Source: CAVQND01 sp964653485 (GTDB taxonomy: Bacteria; Verrucomicrobiota; Verrucomicrobiia; Limisphaerales; UBA8199). Taken from it: a DNA stretch of 64,000 nucleotides. The DNA is taken from positions 5,456 through 69,455 of the forward strand of contig CAZZFF010000018.1 in assembly GCA_964653485.1 (NCBI GenBank), given 5' to 3'. A program made the translations under genes and the position numbers. The notes under the pieces were generated by a model. The model did no database searches. It had not been told where the DNA came from and was given only the letters and a program-made list of their open reading frames with translations. Positions within the stretch are counted from its first letter, which is position 1. The number at the start of each line of letters is the position of its first letter. Shown piece by piece: positions 17,801 to 25,487 of this stretch.

Positions 17801-20104
17801 GTAGGTAAAGGACCCGTTGGAATTCAGCGCCAGCGTCCCGTTTGCCGGCTGGGTCACGGCGGACGCAGTCAGACTGACGCTCCCTGGATTCGTGGCGTTG
17901 GTGAGGACCCCGGGCGCCCCCACGGTCAGGACCGTCCCCTCGGCGACGACGTACTGGCTATCCACGACCACGGGAAGGGTCGCGTATGCGTAGCTGATCT
18001 GGACGTTGGACACCGTGGTGCCCACGAGCACCTTGACTATGGCCCCGTTGGTCCGGTAGCTGCCCGATCCCGCCGGCGCGCCGTTGAGCAGCACCTGCAA
18101 CTCCGTATAGCCCGTCCCCGGCAGCAAGACCTCGACCGCCGTGTTGGCCGAGGTCGCCCCGCTGACCGCCAAATTGATCACCGACACGCCCCCGTTGACT
18201 GTGAAGCTCGGAGTGACCGTGACGCCGCTCCGCTGCACCCACCAATTGTAGATGCTCTCGGTATTGGCGGACCAAATCAGTGGTTTGGCCAGGCTGTAGG
18301 TGAGGTACTCGGTGGCGAGCGCTCCGGCCGCGCCATTCCCCGCCGAGGAACTGTGGGAATAAAGGTTAATGAGCGTGCCGATACTGTAATAGTAATCCAC
18401 CAGGGCCTGCATGGTGGCTTGCGTATGCCCCGTCTCCATGGCCTGTCCAATCTGGGTGCCGACGAACCAATCGCTCACCGGCAGCGTCAGTATGGGATAC
18501 AGGTAATCCGCAGTGGCGGTCGAGAGGGTCCAATGCGGGAAGGGGCTGAGCTTTTGCTCGCCCGCGGAAACGATGCCCAACTGCTTTTCCATCGCGTAGG
18601 ATGCGTCGCGCGTCGCGTTGAAGTACGGCGCAACCCAGATTCTCAAACCGCTGCTGTTGAGCCCCCACCCGTTGATGTCGTTCAGGGAATTTCCAATCGA
18701 GGTCGCAGCGTAGTTGGTCACATTGCCGTAGCTGGTGCCCGAAGGCAGGACGCTGCTCGGCAGGTCCAGGAACTCGTCCGGCCCCCAGTGCCAATAATCG
18801 TAATCGTACGGGATGAGAGGCGGATCATCGACGCCATTCTCGTAAGGGTTTATGCCTGTGTACCAGTCGCTGACTTGACTGAACACCTTCTCAATTTCCG
18901 GCAGCGGCGGATTATACGCCGGATTGATGTTTGTAAGGCCGCCATTATGCGAGGCAATGGTTGCGCCATAAGTGGAAGCGGCGGTCTGCAAACTGGCAAG
19001 CGTCGCCGCATACTGTGATGAACCAAAGTCCTCCCGCAAGGCGCCGGTGCAGAAAAAATAGTCCCCGTGCGCGCCCTTGGCGCTTTCGGCCTCGATGGAC
19101 CCCAGGATGCCGCTGATCGAATAAGGGATCGCCTCGCCATCATGGCGGAATATCACGGCGGCGTTGTAAGCATAAGGCCAGGGGCTGAGCTTGGCCACCG
19201 GCACCGACGCGCTCTGGAAGGCCCATTGGATGGCGTTGCGGAAGATGCCGTAGGCATACATGCCCGGCGCCCAGCTTCCGTGGCCTACCAGCGGTTGCAG
19301 CGCCGCGTCGTAAATAAAGTAGCCCTTGCCGTATGGCTTGATCAAAATGTATGGATAAGCATCGCCCGTCGCCAGCACTTGGGCGTCCAGGGCCTTCACC
19401 TCCCAGAGCATGTGGGGCAGACCCGATGGCGACTGCGCGACCAGGTGGTACGGCTTCTGCCAGCTAATCTCGTCCGCCGCGGATGGCATCTGCCAGGTCA
19501 ACGCCGTCCCGCTTGGAATATGGCTGATCAACTGGTGGCTGACGACCCCCTTGAAGGTGCTGTTCAGCGTCCAGTTCTGGAGACCCGAGTTGACCATGCT
19601 CACGCCCAATTGGGTGGCAAAGGCAAAATTCCCCCGGCTGCTGCCATCCGTGTTGCGGGTGAAGGCCGAGGAACCGACAAAGAGAAAGCCGCCCGCGGCC
19701 ACGTAATTTGTCAGCGCCGTCACCTCTGCGTTGGCGGTCGCCTCCGCCGCGAGGCTGATCACAATCGGATAAGCCGGCGTTCCTTGGGCGTTGAGCAAGG
19801 CGCCGTTGGAAATCATCTTGTCGGTCACCACCGTGTAAGCCGTGCCGTCGGCGTTGAGGGCCTCTTCCACCGCATCGGGCATCACGAAGTAATTCCAATT
19901 GGTCGGCCACCACTGGTAACCCGTTGTGCCGGTCCCCGTGGGCACGCCGCTCGTCGCGGGCATCGTCGCCAGCGCGCGCGTGTATTCCGAGTCGTGGACG
20001 GCCACCAAGGGCTGTGTCGTGGCGGCGCTTAGCCGCACACCAGCCACCATTACGCCCAGCAAGGCCAATCCGAACCGACGGGTTTTGAATGCGGTGATAC
20101 TCAT
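14861..20104 (-). CDS. Large secreted deacetylase-like protein with cadherin-like and lectin-like repeats
   Basis: 1,747 residues. Signal peptide ~1-28. Residues ~30-300 look like a glutamine-amidotransferase-like fold; ~310-640 resemble a polysaccharide deacetylase, with FRHDGE near 317 and IASHNGG near 385 as candidate metal/active-site motifs. Five VCBS/cadherin-like repeats (each with SYS, GVL.ND, NSNGSFTYTP and TYTATDG patterns) and three ~190-residue jelly-roll-like modules (start FSDTFPG) alternate from ~710 to the end. The protein ends in VVVQSLP with no PEP-CTERM motif. Probably surface-exposed and able to bind or trim the polysaccharide. One copy of the 84-nt shared element lies 87 nt upstream of its ATG. 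Confidence 0.8.
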   Translation of the reverse strand: MSITAFKTRRFGLALLGVMVAGVRLSAATTQPLVAVHDSEYTRALATMPATSGVPTGTGTTGYQWWPTNWNYFVMPDAVEEALNADGTAYTVVTDKMISNGALLNAQGTPAYPIVISLAAEATANAEVTALTNYVAAGGFLFVGSSAFTRNTDGSSRGNFAFATQLGVSMVNSGLQNWTLNSTFKGVVSHQLISHIPSGTALTWQMPSAADEISWQKPYHLVAQSPSGLPHMLWEVKALDAQVLATGDAYPYILIKPYGKGYFIYDAALQPLVGHGSWAPGMYAYGIFRNAIQWAFQSASVPVAKLSPWPYAYNAAVIFRHDGEAIPYSISGILGSIEAESAKGAHGDYFFCTGALREDFGSSQYAATLASLQTAASTYGATIASHNGGLTNINPAYNPPLPEIEKVFSQVSDWYTGINPYENGVDDPPLIPYDYDYWHWGPDEFLDLPSSVLPSGTSYGNVTNYAATSIGNSLNDINGWGLNSSGLRIWVAPYFNATRDASYAMEKQLGIVSAGEQKLSPFPHWTLSTATADYLYPILTLPVSDWFVGTQIGQAMETGHTQATMQALVDYYYSIGTLINLYSHSSSAGNGAAGALATEYLTYSLAKPLIWSANTESIYNWWVQRSGVTVTPSFTVNGGVSVINLAVSGATSANTAVEVLLPGTGYTELQVLLNGAPAGSGSYRTNGAIVKVLVGTTVSNVQISYAYATLPVVVDSQYVVAEGTVLTVGAPGVLTNATNPGSVSLTASAVTQPANGTLALNSNGSFTYTPNAYFSGQDSFEFVAYDGVVDSLPATAAITVTPSSGVLFSDTFPGTSLSPFVEESGTWSVANNVLSGTCPVGGYGYVYVGETWTNYSVQAQLTFPSGAWGGGIGGRLNTATGAHYAAWVYPEGSGGGSAVLKLIKFEGWTTWGGTPMAVANLTSVGTTSHTLLMTFHGATITVSYDGTQEISVTDNNFDSVAPFASGGITVDMSAYPGAYTLAVQNVIVTGAVAPPVANNDSYSMAAGTTLSEAAPGVLANDTGGSGTLSAVLASNAAHGYVILNSSGSFTYTNAGGFTGTDTFTYEATDGVNLSSPATVSITVTPLAATADSYSMVQAGTLTVGSPGVLSNDQGGGTGLKATLVTGVAHGSLTLNSNGSFTYTPVATFTGTDSFTYTASDAAGDVSAAVAVSLVVTAEQPPVANNDSYSVAEGSVLTVAAPGVLANDTGGSGTLTATLATGPSDGTLSLNSNGSFTYTPKAGFSGMDTFTYTATDGLTTSSAATVTITVTASAALFTDTFPGTTLSPFVQESGTWSVANNILSATSTKGANGYAYYNASGWSSYAVQASIRFSITNGSWGGGIGGQLNATTGAHYGAWVYPEGSGGGSAVLKLIKFESWTGWSGTPMALASLTKGVGTNWHTLVLSFQGANITVSYDGSQVISVTDNNFDGIAPYTTGGITADMATYPTAYTFSVSNVVVTAISTAPVANNDSYSVQENTALTVVAPGVLGNDTGGSGTLTATEVKGPASGTLTLNSNGSFTYTPNTGFSGTDSFTYTATDGVNTSAPATVTITVTSTSGVLFSDTFPGTSLSPFVTESGTWSVANNVLSGTCAVYGYGYAYLSTNWTDYSVQAQLTFPAGAWGGGIGGRLNATTGAHYGVWVYPENSGGGSAVVKVIKFEGWTTWGGTAMATANVTSVGTTAHTLLVSFQGSTITVSYDGTQEISVTDNNFDSVAAYTSGGITVDMSAYPAAYTMSVQDVVVQSLP
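14875..15425 (-). repeat. Lectin-like module, copy 1 (in the 1,747-residue protein)
   Basis: Encodes a ~185-residue module starting FSDTFPG and carrying WGGGIGG, SYDGTQ and VTDNNFDS. Closely similar in DNA to the copies at 15715-16285, 17135-17690 and 28120-28685, the last in a different gene. Confidence 0.8.
15715..16285 (-). repeat. Lectin-like module, copy 2
   Basis: Same module as 14875-15425, slightly more divergent (start FTDTFPG, FSITNGSWGGG), lying between two cadherin-like repeats. Confidence 0.78.
17135..17690 (-). repeat. Lectin-like module, copy 3
   Basis: Third copy in the same gene, nearly the same as copy 1 over long stretches, which suggests recent internal duplication or recombination. 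Confidence 0.8.
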
Positions 20105-20191
20105 GTTTTTTATGTCAAATCAATTGCTCCGAGATTGAAAAAGTTGGTTTGGCGACATGCCTATGTTCAACACTTGCACGACCTGGGAACG

Positions 20192-20275
20192 GCGTCTATC
20201 CTGGCGCACAATGGTTTTATTGCCATGGCTGGACACGATTTTCTTGTAGTGCTTTTTGCCTACACCGTGTCGTGC
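20192..20275 (-). promoter_or_regulatory. 84-nt shared upstream element, copy A
   Basis: Aligns without gaps to 50599-50682 (60 of 84 positions identical by hand count) and to 51186-51269 (49 of 84). Blocks conserved in all three, at fixed spacing on the minus strand: ACAC, then TACA, then AAAA followed by CAT, then GATAGAC. It sits upstream of the 1,747-residue surface-protein gene and overlaps the last 16 bases of the aminotransferase gene. Likely a promoter/operator; the binding factor is unknown. Confidence 0.65.
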
Positions 20276-21381
20276 CCGGAGACGAAGAATTCCGATATGC
20301 GCCGGCTTACGTAATCGGCTGCTTCGGCGGAAAGGTGCGGCCCCATCGGCAGACTTAGCACGCTGGCGGCCATTGCCTCGGCGACCGGAAAGACCTCTCT
20401 TCCCTGATGCTCCTTGGCGTAGGCCCCGGAAAGATGGGGCGGGACCGGATAGTGAATCAAGGTGCCGATCCCTGCGCCGGCAAGGGCCCGCTGCAACCCA
20501 TCGCGCAGGGGATGCCGCACGACGAAGAGGTGCCAGACCGGCTCCGCCCAAGACGGCACGAAAGGCAAGGTCAGGTCCTTCAGGCCTTTCAGCTCATCGC
20601 GGTAGAGTTCAGCGACACCGCGGCGGCGTCCGTTCCACTCGTCGAGGCGCCGCAATTTCACCCGGAGAAACGCCGCCTGCATTTCATCCAACCTCGAGTT
20701 GAAGCCCTTGATGTCGTTGTAGTACTTGACTCTGGAACCATAGTTGCGCAGGAGCCGGACCTCGGCGGCCAGGTCCGGGTCGTTGGTCGTGACCGCGCCG
20801 GCATCACCGTAGGCGCCCAGGTTCTTGCCGGGATAAAAGCTGTTGCCCGCGGCGTGGCCCAGCGATCCGGTCCGCCGGCCCTTATAGCGCGCCCCCTGCG
20901 CCTGGGCGTTGTCCTCAACCACCTTCAGACCGTGACGGGCCGCTATCTCCATAATCGGGTCAAGGTCCGCCGGTTGGCCGTAGAGATGCACCGGCATGAT
21001 GGCCCGCGTCCGGCTTGTGATCGCCGCCTCGATCCGCGCAGGGTCAATATTGCACGTTCTCTCGTCAGGCTCGACCGGCACCGGGACCGCGCCGGCATGA
21101 GACACGGCCAGCCAGGTAGCGATGTAGGTGTTGGAGGGAACGATGACCTCGTCGCCGGGACCAATCCCCCAGGCCCGCAAGATCAAGTGCAACGCCTCCA
21201 GGCCGTTCCCCACCCCCACGCAATGCTCCACCCCGCAGTAAGCGGCAAATTCCTTCTCGAAGGCCTCCACTTCGCGGCCCAGGACGAACCAGGCCGAACT
21301 CATGAAGCGGAAGTAGGCCTCGTCCAACTCCGCTTTCAACTCCTCGTACGGGCGGGCAAAATCCAGAAAAGGAACGTTCAT
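20260..21381 (-). CDS. DegT/DnrJ/EryC1 sugar aminotransferase (FdtB/QdtB-like)
   Basis: 373 residues, PLP-dependent. The catalytic Lys186 is in SFYPGKNLGAYGDAG; PVHLYGQPADLDPI and VVEDNAQAQGA are the family's cofactor-binding signatures. Its ATG overlaps the stop of the FdtA-like ketoisomerase gene (ATGA). Together they would convert dTDP-4-keto-6-deoxyglucose through the 3-keto isomer to a 3-amino-3,6-dideoxyhexose (Fuc3N or Qui3N type). The dTDP-glucose-forming enzymes are not in the window. Confidence 0.87.
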   Translation of the reverse strand: MNVPFLDFARPYEELKAELDEAYFRFMSSAWFVLGREVEAFEKEFAAYCGVEHCVGVGNGLEALHLILRAWGIGPGDEVIVPSNTYIATWLAVSHAGAVPVPVEPDERTCNIDPARIEAAITSRTRAIMPVHLYGQPADLDPIMEIAARHGLKVVEDNAQAQGARYKGRRTGSLGHAAGNSFYPGKNLGAYGDAGAVTTNDPDLAAEVRLLRNYGSRVKYYNDIKGFNSRLDEMQAAFLRVKLRRLDEWNGRRRGVAELYRDELKGLKDLTLPFVPSWAEPVWHLFVVRHPLRDGLQRALAGAGIGTLIHYPVPPHLSGAYAKEHQGREVFPVAEAMAASVLSLPMGPHLSAEAADYVSRRISEFFVSGHDTV

Positions 21382-21794
21382 TTCTCGTCCCCCCCCACCG
21401 CGCGCAGAAAATCACGGTACTCCCGATAGTAGTCGTCCTCGTCGTAGAATTCGGACGCCAGGACCAGGCAAACCGAACCGGACGAGAAGTTGTCCATCTC
21501 CCGCCAAATCATGGGAGGCAGGTGCAGGCCGTAATAGGACCGGTTCAGGTGAAACCGCTGTTTGTCTCGTCCGTCGTATAGCACGACATCGAAGCTTCCC
21601 GACATGGCGATGAGGAACTGATGGCACCTCTTGAGCGCGTGGCCGGCGCGCTCCGCGCCGCCGGGAACGTCGTACAGGTAAAACACGCGCTTGAATTCAA
21701 AGGGCACGTGCCTGCCCGCCTCAATAAACGTGAGGTTCCCGCGGGGATCGGCTTTCTTGATCAGTTCGATGAGCTTGCAGTCCTTGATTGGCAT
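21378..21794 (-). CDS. dTDP-4-keto-6-deoxyhexose 3,4-ketoisomerase (FdtA/QdtA family)
   Basis: 138 residues, one RmlC-like cupin. The FdtA pattern is present: RGNLTFIEAG near the start, FKRVFYLYDVPGG, and the double-His stretch GHALKRCHQFLIAMSG, where the active-site histidines lie. It moves the keto group from C4 to C3 of dTDP-4-keto-6-deoxyglucose, the step before amination by the coupled DegT enzyme. Whether it gives the galacto or gluco product cannot be told. Near the C-terminus is an 8-base homopolymer (21389-21396). Confidence 0.85.
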   Translation of the reverse strand: MPIKDCKLIELIKKADPRGNLTFIEAGRHVPFEFKRVFYLYDVPGGAERAGHALKRCHQFLIAMSGSFDVVLYDGRDKQRFHLNRSYYGLHLPPMIWREMDNFSSGSVCLVLASEFYDEDDYYREYRDFLRAVGGDEK

Positions 21795-21827
21795 TGGATG
21801 ATTTCGATGGGTTTACGCGCAGCCTGG

Positions 21828-22841
21828 CTAGCCCAAGCGGCGCAACGCTCCTGAAGATTCGGCGGGAGCCTGCGGCGACGCGCCGCGGCCCCCTCGCAAA
21901 AGCCTGCCGGCGGTCCTGCAGGCATTGAAGCTCAGCCCGCACGTCGCGGCCAAAAACGCGCCCAGGAGCCTGATGGAAGGCTCTGAGACCGCCGCGTGCA
22001 GCAAATTGGACTTGTGCCGCGCCGAGCGGGCATCGTAAGAAAGCAGTGCATGCCGGGACAACTGGGCCAGCGCCGCGCGGCGCGCCTGGACGGAGAGGTC
22101 GCCATCGCGCAGGTGCTTAAGGCATATCCGGCACGCGGAGTCCACCATGCGGTCCCACGAAGACCGGACCATCGAGGTGCCGACGAGGCGGTACTTTGCC
22201 GAAGGAACGGGGGAGTAGGCCGCCTCGAAGCGCCTGGCCATCCGCAGCCACATGTCCCAGTCTTCAAAAAACAGGTCCTCGTCGTAAAGGCCGACCACGT
22301 CGTAGCAACGCCTTCGGATGAGCGTCGTCATCGCCGGGATGAAGTTTGCCTCCCAAAGCACCAGCTCGATGCCGCCTTCGGGCATCCGGGAAAACGCCCG
22401 GTGGCTTTCAATGAACATCCTGGGCATCGGGTTGCCCGCTTCGTCTATCTGGAATGCGTCGCTATACACCCACCCGACGGTCGCCGGCAGATGCTCCATA
22501 ATCCCGACTTGCCTCTCCACTTTGTCCGGCAGCCAAAGATCGTCGGTGGCAATCATGCAAAAGTAATCCCCTTTTGCCAGGCGGACAACCTCGTTCAGGG
22601 TCTTGCAGATGCCGAGATTATTCTGGTGGCGGATGAATCTCCAGTCCAAGCGGTGGGCCCGCAGCCAGTCCTCAACGATGCGTGGAGAGTCGTCCCGGGA
22701 ACAGTCATCAACAATAAAGACCTCAATGTTCCGGTAAGTCTGTTCGAGAACCGAGTCGAGACACTGCGTCACAAACCGCGAGTGGTTGTAACAGAGGGCC
22801 ACCGCCGTCACCAAAGGGGCGTCAGGTCCGATAGAGTTCAT
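21828..22841 (-). CDS. Family 2 glycosyltransferase
   Basis: 337 residues. GT-A fold with VTAVALCYNHSRFV at the start, EVFIVDDCSRDDS, and the metal-binding ATDDLW near residue 100; later FFEDWDMWLRMARR. It transfers a sugar from a nucleotide donor to a growing lipid-linked oligosaccharide at the cytoplasmic face. It is a close paralogue of the gene at 25488-26495 (shared EDWDMWLR, SAKYR and CLKHL segments), so the two probably form related linkages. Confidence 0.85.
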   Translation of the reverse strand: MNSIGPDAPLVTAVALCYNHSRFVTQCLDSVLEQTYRNIEVFIVDDCSRDDSPRIVEDWLRAHRLDWRFIRHQNNLGICKTLNEVVRLAKGDYFCMIATDDLWLPDKVERQVGIMEHLPATVGWVYSDAFQIDEAGNPMPRMFIESHRAFSRMPEGGIELVLWEANFIPAMTTLIRRRCYDVVGLYDEDLFFEDWDMWLRMARRFEAAYSPVPSAKYRLVGTSMVRSSWDRMVDSACRICLKHLRDGDLSVQARRAALAQLSRHALLSYDARSARHKSNLLHAAVSEPSIRLLGAFLAATCGLSFNACRTAGRLLRGGRGASPQAPAESSGALRRLG

Positions 22842-22877
22842 GGGCCGGAGTGTCGTTGCGAAACTCGTCCTGGAGAG

Positions 22878-24470
22878 CTAGGCGGCGCGGCGGGCGCCCG
22901 CGGAGGCCCGGCGCATAAAGGCCACCACCGGGCGCGCGGGTCCAGGGAACCGCTCGACCGGAACCAGCGAGGAGATCCTCCACAAAGAGTAAAGCCCGGC
23001 CAGCAAGGCGATCAGGACCCCGCCCGCCGCCAACACCGCGTGCGGCAGAATGTACCAGGCGCCAAAAACGACCCCCACGATGGAGCCGTAGAACGCCCCA
23101 ATCCGCCTGTTCGCGCGGGACCATCGGAACCCGCTGACTCGCCGCGTGATCGCATAAATCAAGCACCAGTAAAATGCGTATGTGCCGAAAAACGCCATGC
23201 CCGTGCCTTTCAACCCGAACCCACACAGACAGGCCCAGACCAACCCCAGGTAAACCCCGTTGGTGGCTAGCTCGCTCCAGAAAAAGAGGACGCGTTCGCC
23301 TTTCGCGAGCAGGATAAATCCCAGCGGCCAGGTGACCACGCGCAGCATCATGCCCAAACAAAGCCAGCGCAGGATTTCCACCGCCGGCCCGAACTGCCCC
23401 GAGTAGAATATCTGGATGACCAGCGGGGCCAACGTCAGCGTGCCGACCACGCCCGGCCCGGCCAGCAGCAGGCCCACCTCGGCTTGCTCGTTGACCAGGC
23501 GGTTGCATTGCACGTGGTCCTTCGCCACGGCGGTCAAACGCGGAAAAAAATCGGCTCCCATCGCCTGGAGGATAATGCCCACGTAAAGGCCGCCCAAGGC
23601 CCAGGCCGACTGATAAAAGCCCGCGGCCTCCGGCCCAAGCCGGCGCAGGACCGCTATCCGCACCAGGTAAGCCCCCCCAAGGGCCATGAGGCCGCTGGCC
23701 ATAAAGACGAACCCCAGCTTGAGCAAGGACGATATTTCATCTGAAATATCGGCCAGCCTCATGGCCGTGCGCTGGACCTTGATCTTGCGGCTGTACCACC
23801 AGGAAGTCACGATCCCCATGCCCGCGACGCACACCAGGGAGGGGACCAGACCGTCTTCTCCGTAGTAATACACAATCGCAACGCTGAACACCGTGCCGTA
23901 GAAGGCGCCCATGACGTTCACCATCGCCAGGTCTCCGATGCGCCGCATCCCTTGCACCAACGCCATTTGGCCACCCGAGACCGCCGCGAAAAACACCGCC
24001 AACGCCAGCAAAGCCACCGCCCCCGCCCGCCGGCCATCTCCGAAGGACAGGCGCGCCACAGGCACGCAGAGGGCGACCAGGAGCAACGCCCCCAGCATCC
24101 CCAGCACCACGGCCACCCGCCTCAGAGTCGTCACCGTCCGGGCAATGCGCTCGGACTCCCCGGTGCCCACCGCCTCGGCGATTTGGCGGACCCCGCTGCT
24201 GTTGATGCCCATACCGGCGATACTCTGGGCCAGGTCGGTGATCGACCCGTAAAGGCCCAGCAACCCCACTCCCGCCGGCCCCAGCATCACCGCCATCGCT
24301 TTGTTCCGGATAATGCCCAGGCCAATCTTCACAACCGAGGAGCCGCCAATCAGCGCGGACGACTTCAGGATTTGTCCATACGAGGCCCCCGCCCGCCCCT
24401 CCGGCGCGTCTGACGGCGCCGCTCGCCCTGAAAGCACGGACGTGGTCATACTTGGATTGGATTGTGCCAT
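22878..24470 (-). CDS. Wzx-like polysaccharide flippase
   Basis: 530 residues, about 12-14 hydrophobic segments, with the MATE/PST-type N-terminus (SSALIGGSSVVKIGLGIIRNKAMAVMLGPAGVG). It would move undecaprenyl-diphosphate-linked repeat units across the inner membrane in a Wzx/Wzy pathway; a ligase/polymerase is present at 32092. ATG 24470 was chosen, placing the first membrane helix ~40 residues in; an ATG seven codons later is also possible. The longer upstream frame overlaps the next gene's end and is low in hydrophobicity. Confidence 0.85.
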   Translation of the reverse strand: MAQSNPSMTTSVLSGRAAPSDAPEGRAGASYGQILKSSALIGGSSVVKIGLGIIRNKAMAVMLGPAGVGLLGLYGSITDLAQSIAGMGINSSGVRQIAEAVGTGESERIARTVTTLRRVAVVLGMLGALLLVALCVPVARLSFGDGRRAGAVALLALAVFFAAVSGGQMALVQGMRRIGDLAMVNVMGAFYGTVFSVAIVYYYGEDGLVPSLVCVAGMGIVTSWWYSRKIKVQRTAMRLADISDEISSLLKLGFVFMASGLMALGGAYLVRIAVLRRLGPEAAGFYQSAWALGGLYVGIILQAMGADFFPRLTAVAKDHVQCNRLVNEQAEVGLLLAGPGVVGTLTLAPLVIQIFYSGQFGPAVEILRWLCLGMMLRVVTWPLGFILLAKGERVLFFWSELATNGVYLGLVWACLCGFGLKGTGMAFFGTYAFYWCLIYAITRRVSGFRWSRANRRIGAFYGSIVGVVFGAWYILPHAVLAAGGVLIALLAGLYSLWRISSLVPVERFPGPARPVVAFMRRASAGARRAA

Positions 24471-24514
24471 TCTACCGCGCGGCCATCGGCCGGAATTCTC
24501 GATGTCATGCCCAT

Positions 24515-25417
24515 TCAATGAGGATGAGGACCCGTGCGCCCCAGGACGTAATCCGCCGTCACCCGGCAACGCCGACGCACTTCCTCGATGCCGATCGTCC
24601 GGCCGTAGGATTCGCTCCCCAGATGATGGATGTAGCTCCCCTTTGTCCACACGATGCGCGCCCCGGCCCTTTTGACACGCCCGCAAAACTCCTTTTCATT
24701 CCCGTAGTCCGGCAGGTTTTTGTCGAACCCTCCCATCCCGTCCCACACCGCGCGCCGGACGAAGAACGCGAACCCCCCAACCATCGGCAGGTCGGCGACC
24801 GGCTCCCGCAGATGCCTGGCCACGTATCTCCGGGCGTAGGACCAAATCTGCTCATCGGACCAATAATGCCGGCAGTACAACGCGCGCCGGACACTCTGCG
24901 GCGTCGGCGTCTGGCTCGTCGAGGGTCCCGCCACGGCGACGTCGGCGGAGCCTTCGAACGCCCGAACCACACCCAGCCAACTGTGCGGCGTCACCACCGT
25001 GTCCGAATTCAGCAGGCATACATAAGGCCTGCCGGACACCAAGACCCCGCTCTCCGAAGCGCGGCTATGCCCCGTCGGCTTCTGGTTCCGAACAAGTTGC
25101 CAATGGTTTTCCGAGCAGAAATCGTCCAGCACCCGCCGAGTCCGGTCAAGTTTCGAGCCGTCATCGACAACGATGACCTCCGCCTCTCCGCCAAACCGCT
25201 CCAGGCTGCCCAGGCACCGGCTCGTGACCTCCGGCGCGTCGTGGACCGGAACAACCACTGAAACCCCCGCCGAGGCCTCTCTCTCCGCGTTGGACAGCGG
25301 CGGCGGCTCTTCGGGGCGCAAATTCACGCTCAGGACCCACGCCCTGAGTGACCGATAGCAAACCCTCACGCTTTCAGGCAGCAAACCCCGCATCCCGTCA
25401 GTTGAATAGGGTTCCAT
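24515..25417 (-). CDS. Family 2 glycosyltransferase
   Basis: 300 residues. GT-A domain beginning VSVVVPVHDAPEV, with VIVVDDGS, the metal-site LLNSDTVV and a WDGMGGFDKN acceptor-region motif; C-terminal HLGSESYGR. The pattern is that of rhamnosyltransferase-like family 2 enzymes. ATG 25417 lies downstream of the neighbouring glycosyltransferase stop; the frame open to 25633 overlaps that gene and was rejected. Confidence 0.83.
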   Translation of the reverse strand: MEPYSTDGMRGLLPESVRVCYRSLRAWVLSVNLRPEEPPPLSNAEREASAGVSVVVPVHDAPEVTSRCLGSLERFGGEAEVIVVDDGSKLDRTRRVLDDFCSENHWQLVRNQKPTGHSRASESGVLVSGRPYVCLLNSDTVVTPHSWLGVVRAFEGSADVAVAGPSTSQTPTPQSVRRALYCRHYWSDEQIWSYARRYVARHLREPVADLPMVGGFAFFVRRAVWDGMGGFDKNLPDYGNEKEFCGRVKRAGARIVWTKGSYIHHLGSESYGRTIGIEEVRRRCRVTADYVLGRTGPHPH

Positions 25418-25487
25418 AAGAAAGATGTCTGGCAAGGACGGACCCGCGTTCGCGGTCCGCGCAGGTACCCCTGGACCTCTCCCAAGG

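Noticed and set aside
17318..19018. Plus-strand frame of 566 codons opposite the surface protein
   Set aside because: Composition is shadow-like and the opposite strand encodes recognisable repeats.
20192..20275. Cyclic-di-GMP (GEMM) riboswitch as explanation of the shared element
   Set aside because: Conserved GEMM core sequences and helices are absent.
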